Assembly: GCF_020497125.1 (NCBI RefSeq)
Contig: NC_059089.1
Span: 27,425,282-27,489,281 of the forward strand
Length of the DNA: 64,000 nt
Direction: 5' to 3'
Origin: Mauremys mutica
Taxonomy: Eukaryota; Chordata; Testudines; Geoemydidae
The position numbers and the translations under genes were made by a program. Below are positions 48,356 through 60,851 of this stretch, piece after piece; the stretch's first letter is position 1; every line of letters begins with the position of its first letter. Below the pieces are notes generated by a model, which saw only the letters and a list, made by a program, of their open reading frames with translations, did no database searches and was not told the origin of the DNA.

Positions 48356-50361
48356 CTATTATCTAAAACCAACCAACTAGCCAACAAAAGGGACATTCGC
48401 TATCTTTAGCAAATTTAACAGAACCAATGTAAAATTGTGCTAAGATTTTTTTCCATTACTGTTGGGGTCCTGTTGCACATAAAAATATCCTTCCCCTTAG
48501 AAAGGTTCTCCCAGTTTGAGGGAGAACCTGGTGGTATCGGTACTTCTACTCAATCTTGAAGGATGTTTTTAAGTGTGGTCACTGTACAGCCCAATGTTTC
48601 CTGACCAGCATGTATATTCCTGCAGTACACAGAGTGAAACTGTCACTAAACTACTGCTAATATATAATATGACTGATAAATAAAAACGCTGACCATCCAC
48701 ATGCTATTTGGCACTGAAAGCCCTAAAATCCATAAATACAAACTAATATATGTACTGGCTCTGACATTTCACATTCAATGGAGTCTATTCTGCCACCACA
48801 CAGCAAGAGGATTAACATATTTAACTCCCATTAGTTCTAAACAGCACTGACCCTTAATGTTTACGTTTGAAAGCACTGATGCATGAACAACAGAAAAGGT
48901 TCCAGTAGGAGAAATTCCACATACATATAGTTCTTATGACCTTACTTGGGAGTTTTTGATATTTTCCATTTGTTCATACCTTGAACACCTCACTGGGTTT
49001 TTGTTTTTTGTTTTGTACATAATTAGAATATAAAAACATACTGCAATTTGTGCAGCCATCAAAAATAGACACATGCACAGGGTGCTATAGAAGGTGAGTA
49101 AGGGAAGTTTATGGTCCATACACTGGTGGATGGGGTCAGCCCCTTCACTACGAAACAACTTTGGCCATTTGTTTCCTGCAACAGCTATTCTCCCTTAACC
49201 ATTTATCTTTAGTGATCTGTCATGACCTTTTCAAGCTCTCATTTCTGACAGCTTCCAGACACAGTGAGTCAAACTTCACCGAAAGCAAACTATCACACCC
49301 AGATAGTTTACTCAAGAGCAGAAAACATGCCTAACACTGTTCTACTTCAACACCAGCATATAAATCCTTCCCTAACAAGACAGTTCAAAATAAACTGAAA
49401 AAGCTTCCAATGTACATATTTGCAGGGGAATATCATTTTTTTTTACACGTTCAGAATTGGAGTAATAAAGAGACTAACGGTAATAAATAATGGAGAAATT
49501 TTCAAATTTATAACTATTCTACTAAATAATACAGAAAAATATTTTGTAAGCATTTAATATTTTAGTACTGAATCATTTTTAATATAAAGTATTTGTGAGT
49601 GTATTATAGTTCACTTATACATGTACCATTAAATCAAATTTCCACAATTTAAACCAGAGACTATAAAAGCCCTATTATTGTTAAAAATTAGTAAATAGCT
49701 TTTTTATTAAAATCCTGTCATCTTTTAGCCTTCAGGTTTTGCAGAACATTGAGAAAGCTAGAAAGGCTACTGTTAAACCCCTTACAGAACACTAGCTATA
49801 TTTTGTTCCACTTCACCATTCCATTAACACCATTAGAATCTACTGGTTTTATAAAAAACTTCCCTAATTTAGCATGGACTGATTTTAACATTAATCTGCA
49901 TGTTTAGTCAGCAAAAACCTTTGCTTTGGAAAGCACAGACAAAAGAGTAACTAAATAATGGCCTTCTTAGACAGGGAATATGTGCTAGCTGATGGAAAAC
50001 ACAAATACTTAAATATTGTCAACTGATGTGCTAAGAAATGAGATATAGTTCATATTTATTTTGAGAGAAGAGATGCCTTTTACTGTACTTCTCTGAAGCA
50101 CAGATTGACAAGTGGGGAAGAAAGATCAAAAACCTATAATTTAATTCCATTTTACACAGTTTATGAGGGTTTTGTTACGTTAACTTGGACTTTTTGACAG
50201 TAAACAATTAGTAGCAATATTAAACACTATATTGTCCGGTCAATTAGACAATGTGGTGATTGGGCATTTCTAATGCATCTATGTGGGCAGACAACTATTT
50301 GAGGTGGCTGAAGTTTTGAACTGCTCTACTTTCCTTGGCCTTACAGTATAAATTGATTTAC

Positions 50362-50502
50362 CTAACTGAACATCAGTTGTGAACCGAAGCCTATGGATCA
50401 TGCTGACTTTGAAGGACTTGTAATGGTGGCTACTAAGCATATCTTGAACTGTAGCTATATCGATCTGAGGATCTTCCTCTGAGATCTCTTCTCCTCTTGA
50501 AC
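50362..50502 (-). CDS. MAPKAP1: MAPKAP1 (SIN1) exon linking RBD and PH domain
   Basis: The acceptor TTTGGCAG ends at 50503. Two bases complete a Ser codon split with the upstream exon, then 46 codons follow, starting [20 protein letters not shown] and continuing through [20 protein letters not shown] to TTDVQL. The donor is TTAG|GTAAAT at 50362/50361, leaving one base of a Gly codon. The first ten residues differ from the mammalian sequence I recall (acidic linker), while the rest is essentially identical, as expected for a linker before a folded domain. Confidence 0.97.
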
Positions 50503-51008
50503 CTGCCAAAAAAAATAAAAGGCTTAAAATGTGGCACATATAATTAAACTAGAATACAAATATTATTGTCTCTTTTGCAATTACAAATGTATTGTTTGGT
50601 CAGCGGTAGGCAGTCATGCCAGCTGATTTTTTTTTAAAAAGGAAATACACATCAGTGCCCACGCATCAGAGGTTAGAAGTAAATTCTTAGTGTCAGATCT
50701 AAAGCAAAATTCTTCACTCATTACAAGCTTAAGATATTAAAAAAAATCAGGGTGCCACATAAAATCTGTGGAAAATCCTGATGATGGATTCTAGTGAGAT
50801 GTGGTCATATCCTAGAACAGACTTTGCTAACTCGCAGATATCCCACAGCGACTGGTTGGAGTCACTTTGTGAATGCCCTGTGTGCAGTAACTACAGAGAC
50901 TCTGCCCAAGTCAGCTTAGGTTCCAAGAACAGGTTTGCCAAAAGAGAGTGTCAATGATTAAGCTAGTAGGAGCTCTGCTAAATGGCGATGGCTGAAGTAG
51001 CTCTTATC

Positions 51009-51385
51009 TAGAGGCGGGCAAGAAACGATTTTCCCACCCTATGAACACATTCAAGATGTCAGAAATGTTTTCCCCACCCGAACTGGGACAAAATGACAAC
51101 ATTGCAAAATCTTTGAAAATCTTTTAAAAAAATTCAGTTTGGGTCAACTAAAATGTATTGTTTAGATAATTTCGAAACATTTTATTTTGATTTTGACCAC
51201 TTAATTTCTTTCAAAAATATCAAAACGGGACATTCTGACAAGTTTAATTTTTTCCCCCCAAATTTGTGAGAGTTGAGGAATTTATCAAATCTGACCCTTT
51301 CTCCATAAGAATTTTTTATTTAAGCAAATCAGCATTTTTCAACAAAAATATGTTTCATTGAAAAATTACCAGCCAGGTCTGCCGT
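51009..51385. mobile_element. possible AT-rich MITE
   Basis: Begins TAGAGGCGGGCAAGAAACGA and ends in text complementary to 'GGCAGACCTGGCTGGTAATT'. The interior is made of inverted 'AAAATTTT/TTTCAAAAATAT' phrases typical of a diverged reptile MITE. The termini are only roughly inverted. Confidence 0.4.
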
Positions 51386-51455
51386 TATTGTATTTTACCA
51401 GTGACTTATAGACACAACAAGCATTTGGATGTATCTATCAATATCTCCCTTTTAC

Positions 51456-51648
51456 TACATCTCTACCCTTCTATAATGCGACCCAATATAACATGAATTC
51501 TGATATAACGCAGTAAAGCAGCGCTTGGGGGGGGGGCGCTGCGTGCTCTGGCGTCTCAAAGCAAGTTCAATATAACACGGTTTCACCTACAACGCGGTAA
51601 GATTGTTTAGCTCCCCAGGGCAGCGTTCTGTCGGGGGAGAGGTGTGTA
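51456..51648. mobile_element. MITE with 'TATAACGCGG' phrases, probably Tc1/mariner-class
   Basis: Left end TACATCTCTACCC and right end complementary to TACACCTCTCCCCC are inverted repeats. The interior has repeated 'ATAACGCAG', 'ATAACACGG' and 'CAACGCGGTAAG'. I associate this text with a mariner/Tigger-like reptile element. It has a G9 run in the centre. Confidence 0.65.
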
Positions 51649-54075
51649 TTTTTCCCATAGTGGGATTTAACTGTAGCATTAACATCTTTATATTCCCCCC
51701 CTCACCTACTAAAACTTTATTATTCTTAACGTGAGTGGGGTCTTGTTTCCTGTACTCAGCTCTAAGATAAAAAGCACACGCTCCCGATTAGTATTCTTAG
51801 TGCTACTGTAGGTACTAGCTTTAGAAAAGGTAACATCTCATTAAGCCAAAATGCCAATTACTTGAAGAAAAAAAAAACCCTTAAGATTTTTACATTTTAT
51901 GATGTTGGATTAATATCAATTTAAAAATTACTATAATGTGACAATTTTTTTACAGAGTAATTTCATTTTAGCTGTAAATGATAATTCAGATGCTTTTAGA
52001 TAAAGTGGTGCATAAATATGGTTGAAAATTGATTTAACTTCTTGCAGAAGATACTGAAGAATGACACATTTTGTTTAATACACCAGCTAATGTAGTCCTA
52101 AAAGCTGAAACAACTGCCAGTTCACAGTCCTACGTTTGCTGTGGGAGATTAATGAAAACTTATATTTTGCTGAAATTTTAATAATGGGCAGATGAGACAA
52201 TAGAATTTTAGTAGAGGTCTTAACAATATAGTATAACCAGCAAAAGGCCTGTCAATTTCTATATATTAATATTGTACAAGACTTACGTGGTTGGATCTGG
52301 CTCAACACACTAATGCTTCCTGCATTGACCTTCTACACTCTGGTGGTGTAAATTTATATCCCATTTGGGGATTTCAACTTATAGTGAAACTACAGAGAGT
52401 TTCCATATCTGGAGTCTGGTAACAAGTGGAGTACTTGCTTTTTAGAAAGGACAACAGCTACCAAGGAGAGGAAAACCCTGGCACCTGAGTCAAATACACA
52501 CTACTGATGCAGAAGCAGGCTTCCTTTTAATGGAGATAATTGGGAGTTTCAGAACTGCATCCTATTTGTCTCAGCAGGTGTTGCTATCATAGCCATGGAG
52601 AGGAGCAGTGTAAACTTAGAGGGAAACAATAAAAACTCAACGTTCAATTTTTCCCCACTTGCAAAAAATTTCCCCTTTCAGTTTATGAATTCTCACACAG
52701 ATTTTCTTGTCGACAGTACATATGCTCACCTCTGTGTTCAGAGAACTTAAGTGCCTACAGCTAAATGCTTAAAAGTATACAGTGGAAAAACCATGTTCCA
52801 AAGATATCAGCCTAACAACCACCTTTCCAACTATTTTCCCCACGAGAGAAAGGATTAGACTTGTGTGCGCCTCGGCAACACACAAAACAGCTACCTGGCA
52901 TTACAATCTAGAGGGTTTTTTAAAATCTGCAAACTGGACCATTCCATTTGGATGTTTTTTTTAACTCCAATAAAATGGTGTATACGAGCATGTGAATTTG
53001 TGCGTACCCATCTGAACATTGTAACCACTCCACACTACAGAATGACAAGATAAATTGTAATGGCTCCTTCAGAGACATTACAATGTATTTTGTCAAAGAC
53101 CCTTGTGTTAATGTCTCTATTCTATGGATTATCATAATGTATCATGTCAAACACTCATGGTGCAGTATTTCAAAGATACACTGAGATATGTCAAACTTTT
53201 GGTGCACTTAAAAGCATTTTGAAACACTGTGGCATAGAGGTGCCTGGAAGGAAAGCAAGGACTATAATGGAATGGGTTCCCTTAGGATCAAAAGAAAACT
53301 GACTAGGAATAGGAGTTAAAGGACAGAGTTCAACACATAAAATTACTGAAATGCCAATGTAGGGCTGCCATGAATTCCTTCAATTACCCAACTATGCTTT
53401 AACACCGTGCTGGTTCAACCATCCAACTGTGTGCAGCGTTATGATACAATCCACAGAATATTGCTATAATATAGCCTGCAGCCATATCACCTTGTATCAG
53501 ATTTCTAGCTAAGCATGGCCTGCCTGGGTGAGTACTGGAATAAGAACTCTCCAAGGAATACTTAGAGGGCATAGGAAATTGTGCTGGTGATTCAGTACTG
53601 GCATTCTTCATTCGGAATGAATAAAGCACAGATCCTGACCACCTGTGGAAGATGCAGAGGTGTTAACTCAGTGTCCTGGTTATATTCCATGTTAGGTCTG
53701 GACTGCACCTGGGGAGGTAACTAACATTTTGCCTACTTCAGTTTTCATACAGGTACAGCATTACCTCAAAGGGCTGTACCTAAGATGTTGGGTAATTTTA
53801 CAATTCACAGTTAGCTATTTGTTATGTTCTACCCAAGAGGTGGCTGCATTCTGGTGGTGGGTGAAGACAGTCCTATGTTCCCCTGAGTTTAATACTTCAA
53901 GTAATTGGTTCATGAGGATGATGTTATACTAAAGGTGAAATGTGTGGACTAATAGCCAAACTAATCTGGTACCTAGTCAGAAATTTTGTAGTAACAAAAA
54001 TAAAATACTGATCTTCTCTAGAGTCTTTAATCAAAGGTTTCTTAAAGTACTTTATAAATATTAACTAATTAAGGT

Positions 54076-54343
54076 TAAAAAAACCGGGCATGTTTAGACT
54101 TGAGAAAGATGACTGTGGGGGGACCTGATGATAGTCTCCAAAAACATGTTAAGAGGTGTTTTAAAGTAGACTATCAATTGTTCTTTATGTCCACTGAAAG
54201 TAGGACAAGTAGTAATTGGCATGATCTGCAGGTTAGAAAAATCCTTGTCGGGGATGGTCTAGGAAGTAAACCTGATCAGTGCATGGGAATGGACTAGATG
54301 ACCTCTCGAGGTCCTTTCCAGCCCGACATTTCTATGATTCTAT
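54076..54343 (+). mobile_element. CR1 LINE, 5'-truncated 3' end
   Basis: Shows 'CTTGAGAAAGATGACTG', 'GGGACCTGATGATAGTCTCC', 'GGACTAGATGACCTCTCGAG', 'GTCCTTTCCAGCCCGACATT' and the terminal 'TTCTATGATTCTAT' repeats of the CR1 3' end. About 270 bp long; no ORF. Confidence 0.95.
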
Positions 54344-54399
54344 AATTAAGACTCACAAAACAGCCTTGTAGAGTATTAATCTTCTGTTCCCAGTTTCAA

Positions 54400-54500
54400 T
54401 GGGTGGCTTTCCACAAGTAACAGCCTCTCAATCTGTTTACTCATTTGTAAAATGGATATAAGTGTCTATCTCAGAGGGGTATTATGAGGCTGAACTTACT
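54400..54500 (-). repeat. MIR SINE fragment
   Basis: 'ACTCATTTGTAAAATGGATA' followed by 'CTATCTCAGAGGGGTATTAT' and 'GAGGCTGAA' is the reverse-oriented MIR pattern. Confidence 0.75.
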
Positions 54501-55184
54501 CATATATCAGATCCTCAGATGAAAAGTCCATATAGAAGGGCATGTTAGTAGTGTTATTAAATCAGATTCAGGGATAACATTTTCATTAGAACTTAAAATC
54601 TGAATACTTTGACAAAGTTTAAATGATTAAACTGGGGGATTTTATACTGGAAATATTTCAGAGCCTCTGTAAAACAGAACAATCTCTCCTAATCTTGTTT
54701 TATTTGGCTATGTGAAGAGGACAGTTTAAGGTTTGTCAAATGTCTCTAGTTGCTGATCATGGGAGAGAAGCCAGGAATTCCACCATCAGAACAGATCATC
54801 TATCTAAAGATGGCAAGACATTAGGACCCCTGAGGGTGCACTGGATAATAGCAATAATATTAGTAACAGCAGAGATAAATGTCCTGCCCAGAAAAATCCT
54901 GACTACAGAACTTGGCATATTATTGGCTCCTATACCTGCAGCTTTATCAGAATGTTGAGGAGACCAAGAGAATTCAACAACAGAGGAAAGAATCATCTCT
55001 GAGCACGGACTGGAGACACCATCATAAGAGATACTTGCCACACATAAGCAGCTGTGAGTAAACCTGTCAAATATTTACAGGCCTGTCGGGTGTTTGAAAT
55101 GGAGATCACAATGTAGTTTTCGAATGTAAAAGCATCTACTTGGCAAAGCAATCAGCTCAAGTGGACACTACAGACCTAGACTAA

Positions 55185-55969
55185 GGGTATGTCTACACTA
55201 TGGGATTATTCCGATTTTACATAAACTGGTTTTGTAAAACAGATTGTATAAAGTCGAGTGCACGCGGCCACACTAAGCACATTAATTCGGCGGTGTGCGT
55301 CCATATACCGAGGCTACTGTCGATTTCCGGAGCGTTGCACTGTGGCTAGCTATCCCGTAGCTATCCCATAGTTCCTGCAGTCTGCCCCCGCCCATTGGAA
55401 TTCTGGGTTGAGATCCCAATGCAAAAACAGTGTCGTGGGTGATTCTGGGTAAATGTCGTCACTCAATCCTTCCTCCGTGAAAGCAACGGCAGACAATCAT
55501 TTTGCGCCCTTTTTCCCTGGATTGGGAGCTCAGCCAAGAATGCAAATGCTTTTTGGAGACTGCGGGGACTGTGGGATAGCTGGAGTCCTCAGTACCCCCT
55601 CCCTCCCTCCATGAGCGTCCATTTGATTCTTTGGCTTTCCGTTACGCTTGTCACACAGCACTGTTTGCAGGGCTTTTCCTGTCTATCTGGCCAGTGCATC
55701 CGAGTTCAGATGGCTTTCCAGAGCGGTCACAAGGGTGCACTGTGGGATACCACCCGGAAGCCAATACCGTCGATTTGTGGCCACACTAACCCTAATCCGA
55801 CATGGCAATACCGATTTCAGCGCTGCTCCTCTCATTGGGGAGGAGTACAGAAATCGGTTTAAAGAGCCCTTTATATCGATATAAAGGGCCTCGTTGTGTG
55901 GACGGGTGCAGAGTTAAATCGGTTTAACGCTGCTAAATTTGGTTTAAACGTGTAGTGCAGACCAGGCCC
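55185..55969. mobile_element. non-autonomous Harbinger-like element (785 bp)
   Basis: Left end GGGTATGTCTACACTA and right end complementary to GGGCCTGGTCTGCACTA are inverted repeats with a 1-bp gap. The interior has 'AGCTATCCC' phrases also present near the left end of the complete Harbinger (about 31365) and repeated 'AAATCGGTTTAA'. A perfect 24-bp palindrome centred on ATATCGATAT lies at 55866-55889. No coding capacity and no clear target duplication. Confidence 0.65.
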
Positions 55970-56005
55970 AAGAGTCTGTTCAGTGGTTCTGAAGTCAGAG
56001 ACCAA

Positions 56006-56220
56006 GGCTATGTCTGCACTGAGCACCTTACAGTGGCAAAGCTGTGCTGCCGTGAGGCACGCCGTATGGCCGCTCTTTGTCGGCACGAGAGCGCTCTCCT
56101 GTCAACAAAATAACATGAGGCGGGAGCTTTGATGGCAGGATCCTGCCAGTGCTTTTCGTCAGTAAAGTTTTTGTCAGTTGGGGTGTTTTTTCTTCAGAAA
56201 GTGCAGTATGGACATAGCCC
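56006..56220. mobile_element. short MITE beside the preceding element
   Basis: Left end GGCTATGTCTGCACT and right end complementary to GGGCTATGTCCATACTGCAC form inverted repeats around a 185-bp non-coding core. Only about 35 bp separate it from the element at 55185-55969, and the two share terminal wording. Confidence 0.7.
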
Positions 56221-58609
56221 AAGTGTCTCACTGGGGGAAAAGATACTATTCCAAAAAGTGGCTACTGAAGATCAAAGGTGTTAAGTTCACAACTATCTTG
56301 GCATTTTTTGCTCTTTCATTATCTATTTAAATAGAGACAAAACACCAGCATGTTGTTCTGTAAAGTTAGGTTCTTACAAATGATACAGGGATTTCCTGCG
56401 TGAAAGAGGCAGAAATCAAAAGTGAGAAAAGCTAAGACCATGTATTGCAGAAACATAACATCAAGAAAGATGAGAACTGTATGAAGTAAAACAAATATAT
56501 TTTCACTATGTGCTTGACAACAGGAGATGGGAGGAAACAGGCTCCAGGGAGGTCAGATGCCCATCTCCTGATCATGGTTTCTAGAAAGAAATAAGAGGCA
56601 TGTCATTCTGATCTGACAGAGTTATTTATGAGCCAGACAAAAAGGGGTCTGTTGCTTCTTAGGAGCCAGGCCAAATGTCACAATAACGCGCACAAATTAT
56701 ATACATGAGAGCAGAAAAAATTCCACCATTGCCTTAGGGGTTGTATATCTGAGAGCCCTGGAGGTGGCTTTTCCCTCAGGAAGAACCATGAGGTCTGAGA
56801 CAGACCTCAGATAATCTCTTATGAGCTGTGTTCATTCCTCTCATTATTTGTAGGGCACTAGTGCTTAGGAGCACCGCTATACCTGTGCCAGGTGTCTGGC
56901 CTGGAAGAAGAGGGAGCACAGCTCAGCTGGGGAGGACCATGAAGAAGAGCAGACTGGTGTGATGGTGAGAGAGAAGCCTGGCTGGTCCCAGGAGCTGACT
57001 GGAGGCTGAGGTCTCCATGCCTCGGTGGAAACTAGGCATGATACAGACTATCTGATTTATTACCAGGAACCCATTGGTGGGCATTAAGACAAGCTGATGC
57101 AGCTAGGGTCCACTAGAAAGGAAGGGGAATGAAAACAGAGCCCAGCACAGCCAAAGGTTCTTTTGGTTTGTGTTTATATTGGACTTTCACCTGAGGACTC
57201 CATCACCCCAGCAGGGGGTTGAACTCTCTCGGTGACTAGGCCGGAAAGCTAAGCCACCTCCATAACCAAAGAGTGCTGAAGACTCTACTGGGGAAACTGA
57301 GGCAGAGCTACTCAGTGCTGTGCCACAACACCAGGGAGAATGCAGGGACAACACCTACACCACAGATCAGTACAGAAGTAAGGTTTTTGTTCATGTGCAA
57401 AGCTGAGATTACTTTGGGAAGATCACCCTCACTAGCATTATAACTCCACTTAGTTCAGGCAATGAATAACAGAATGAGGTATATCATCAGAAGAACTGAT
57501 TTTCAAATGGTAAAAAAGATAAAACAGTAAAAGAAACATCAGAATGGAGGCACAAGTCTAGACATTTCTAGTGATGTGCCTACAAGGCCTCCAGGAACAA
57601 AGCATGGAGTCTGACTCAAAACACAAGGCATTAGCTGGCATGTGAAAATGACAGACTGCTAATCTCAAAGATACTACAGAAGTATCAGCTGTAGTATGGC
57701 TACTTAAAATATTAAATAGATGACATATTCAAGAGCAAGCAAATATGTATTTCCTCAATAAAACAAAAATACAAGGTTAACTCCATTGCAAAAATGTCCC
57801 CTTATTACTTTAATGTACTAGTATATTGCTTAATGAAAGTTCTTAATTGTAATTCAATTAATTACATACACAGAGTCCCCAATTACATTTTCCAATAAGA
57901 CATTGGCTTTGGTACAGGTCTAAAGGCACTTAACCAATTTTAATATATTAAGACCAATTTCCCTTGAATACTAATTTCTACCTAATGGTAAAATGAGAAA
58001 GAGGAACTTTCCAGAAGCAGGATGGAGAGAATAAACTAAATTAGCAATGAGGAATTTGCTGTTTTCCATAAAAGCCTTTCACATAGCAAAATACAGGCAT
58101 TCAGTTTAAATATAAATCTGAAAGTAAGTTAAAAAGTTCCAAATTTGGGAGATTTGTTTATTAGTTTGAGCGTCTCTAGTAAATGTTAGACGTTTAGGAG
58201 ATTTCTGCACATGTATTTCTATTAATGGAAAGTTTTCTGTTTCCACTTAATCCCATGAAATATAAAGTATACATTTGCCCAAAGGAAACTGGCATCTATT
58301 TTACTAGCATCTGTTTGGCTCCATGTGAAAAAAATAAATGAGCACATTTAATAAATAGCTCTTCTAATCGAGATTCTTCTCTATCCGAATACATAACTAA
58401 GTTAAGGAGAAATCGTTTTAAATCGGACCTAAACATACAATATGGCTAATTCTATTTGATGTAAAGTTTTGATTTACACCTATCAATTTCTGTTTTGCAT
58501 TGTCCCAGACCTATAACCTATGCATCAGAGTTGGAGCTGATGAAAATCAATGATTCAATTATTATTTTATTAACGAACACAAGTAATCACAGACTCTATT
58601 TGACATCTC

Positions 58610-59110
58610 ATCCAAAAGATAGCACCTGCAGCACCCCCAGGCCAAACGCTGCCATCCAAGTAGTGGTTCTAGGTCACCGTTTGAGGCAGGGCCCTGTCTG
58701 TGGTTCCAGCGCAGGCGCCATGACGGCGTGGGCTGCTCAGTTCTCCTGTGGCGTTCGCTGACGCCTTGGGGCTCCTCACAGGAATGGGCATCGGGGGAGG
58801 GCACTTGAGCATCAGCCTCCACCAAAACCTTTCAGGGAAAAGCGACAGGGACCCGCCCGGCAGCTGCTAGAACTGGAATTCAGCTGAGTTTCCTCTCATT
58901 GGGACAGTGTCTCAGCCGCCCTAATGGGAGAGTTACCACTGCGCCATGCTGGGGAACTGGTGCAGTGCTGACCAGAGGGAAGGACAGGGCCACCTACTGA
59001 ACACCAACACCCAGATGTTTCTTAGAGGCTTCCCATCCACGTACTGACCTGGTATGACCCTGCTTAGCTTGGGGGAACTCAGAGGATCTCACCGCAGTTC
59101 TCATGGCTGC
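58610..59110 (-). repeat. compound ancient repeat ending in 5S rRNA-like sequence
   Basis: The stretch 59028-59080 reads CTTCCCATCCACGTACTGAC then CCTGCTTAGCTTGGG, which is the complement of the 3' half of 5S rRNA ('AAGCTAAGCAGGGTC...GTACTTGGATGGGAG'). Upstream text ('CATCTCATCCAAAAGATAGC', 'TTACCACTGCGCCATGCTGG') looks like SINE body. A 5S-derived SINE or 5S pseudogene are both possible; it is not a functional 5S gene. Confidence 0.5.
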
Positions 59111-59466
59111 GGGCCACACTAGGCATTCTTGCCCGGTACTGTACAGATTGGTCTGGAAGTGCAACGTGTGCATTCAGCTTTGAATCAGACAGTTCAGGGT
59201 CAAGAGTTTGGTTATATTTTAAATGAAAGAGGCAAGATCGCCAAAAATATGATCAATGCCGGCTTTGGTTCAGGAAAAGAGCTGGTACATGTAAGAACAA
59301 TTTAATATTACACTGTTTGCTTTATGAAATGTAAATTTCATACAAAAGGAAAAGTTCAGAGATATACTCAAAGAAATATTAAACAATTCATATATAAACC
59401 CCAGGATAGGATTATGGGACAGTCTGATTTACTTAACAAGATTAAAACTACTGTGTTTGCACATTC

Positions 59467-59763
59467 AGGGCTGGTCTTCTCTATGGGGAGACAGACGCTG
59501 CTGCCATCGATGCAGCAGGGATCAATTTACCGGGTCTAGTGAAGACCCACTAAATCGATGGCAGAGTGCTCTCCGGTTGACCCTGGTACTCCAGCTCTCC
59601 GAGAAGAGTAAGAGAAGTCAACTGGAGAGCGTTTCCATTTGAGGCAGTGCAGTGAAGACACTGGGGTAAGTCGACCTAAGTTACGTCGACTCCAGCTATG
59701 TTGTTCACGTAGCTGGAGTAGCGCAACTTACGTTGACTTACCTCCATAGTGAAGATAAGCCCT
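59467..59763. mobile_element. MITE with strong internal hairpin
   Basis: Ends GGGCTGGTCTTCTCTATGGG and the complement of GGGCTTATCTTCACTATGGA are inverted repeats. Within it, 59668-59742 folds into a hairpin: TAAGTCGACCTAAGTTACG on one side pairs with CGCAACTTACGTTGACTTA on the other, with AGCTGGAG arms near the loop. Non-coding. Confidence 0.75.
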
Positions 59764-59879
59764 TAAAGAAGCTCTTCCAACTTTTGTAGGGTTTCTCCCT
59801 GAAGTATTCTAGAACAAAAGGGCACAGAAATAAAGGTGAAGCATGAAGAAGGTCTCAGGAGCGAAGTCCATCCACTCTG

Positions 59880-60015
59880 AACACGGGAGCCAGGAACATG
59901 AAGTCTAATCTCAGCTCTGACACTGAGTTGCTATTAGTCAAGTCATTTCAGCTCAAAGTCTTAATTCTGCCATTCGTTAAATGGGGGACAGCACCACATA
60001 CCTGGCACGAGGTAG
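59880..60015 (-). repeat. MIR SINE fragment
   Basis: Ordered remnants 'GGGAGCCAGGAACATGAAGT', 'CTCAGCTCTGACACTGAGTT', 'GTCAAGTCATTTCAGCTCAA' and 'CCATTCGTTAAATGGGGGAC' follow the reverse MIR consensus closely. Confidence 0.85.
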
Positions 60016-60851
60016 GTGTTACCCCACTAATGCTCCATCACTTTTCTATGTCAGATCCTTCGTGGGGAAATTCAGGAAGAAATGCTATAGCCTTATAAGC
60101 ATAAATGAAAAGATTTAATCTTTGTAAGGAAACCAGAAACCTCTTAGCATGGGTTTAACAGATCATACATGCCACCAGTTTTCTGACTAATGGAGAGAAA
60201 AAAAAGTGTTGCATAGAAGAAGTGAGAAGAAAACTAAACTGAGAGCTTGGCCATTGGGAAAGTTGGAAAGACAGAGGGATGAACCAAAAGGGGGAAAACT
60301 TTACATTTGTCTCCAACAAATTTTGTAAAACTTATAAAAACAAAACAAACCCCAAAAGTAATGTTTTTGCATATCTGGAGAGAAAACAATTTGTCCCCAC
60401 ACTTAGATAAACACCACCTCTAAACCTCTGCTCTAGTTACAGCTACGTGATTAATTTCTTTTAGAGGTTAAAAGTTGCTGCTTCTTGGGCAGCAATATTG
60501 ACATGGTAAAATGTATAGCAGACCAATAACTTTATCCACTAAATAGTGCTTGCAACAGAAAAAGCTTTATATTTCAAGTGTTTTTCACAGTTGGTCATAA
60601 CTTTACAGAACAGAGTTTTAACAGAAAAAGATTAATCAAGAAGCGATAAACAGGATGCAGACTATTTACCAAAAGGTATGAAATCAATCATTTCACTTTG
60701 GAATATTCTTTTGGCACAGTTGAAAAGTGCCTTAGGAAACAGAGCCTCTTCAAAACTTGCTCACCCAGCCGGTACAGCCTGTGCTCCAGAATACATAACT
60801 TATGTGAGCTTAAGCAATTTACAAGAGCAAGAGTGAAAAGGGCAAACATAC

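Larger units (their letters stand above)
44077..50361 (-). other. MAPKAP1: MAPKAP1 intron carrying hAT MITE and solo LTR
   Basis: AT-rich intron with two well-bounded insertions, a hAT MITE at 47178-47518 and a solo LTR at 47767-48355. No additional exon was recognised. Confidence 0.6.
50503..60851 (-). other. MAPKAP1: MAPKAP1 intron rich in DNA-transposon fragments
   Basis: Contains MITEs (51009-51385, 51456-51648, 55185-55969, 56006-56220, 59467-59763), a CR1 tail (54076-54343), MIR fragments (54400-54500, 59880-60015) and a 5S-related repeat (about 59025-59095). No further exon was found. Confidence 0.6.

Noticed and set aside
56830..57345. Possible degraded second LTR
   Set aside because: Composition and some phrases resemble LTR DNA, but no TG...CA ends, target duplication or promoter could be placed.
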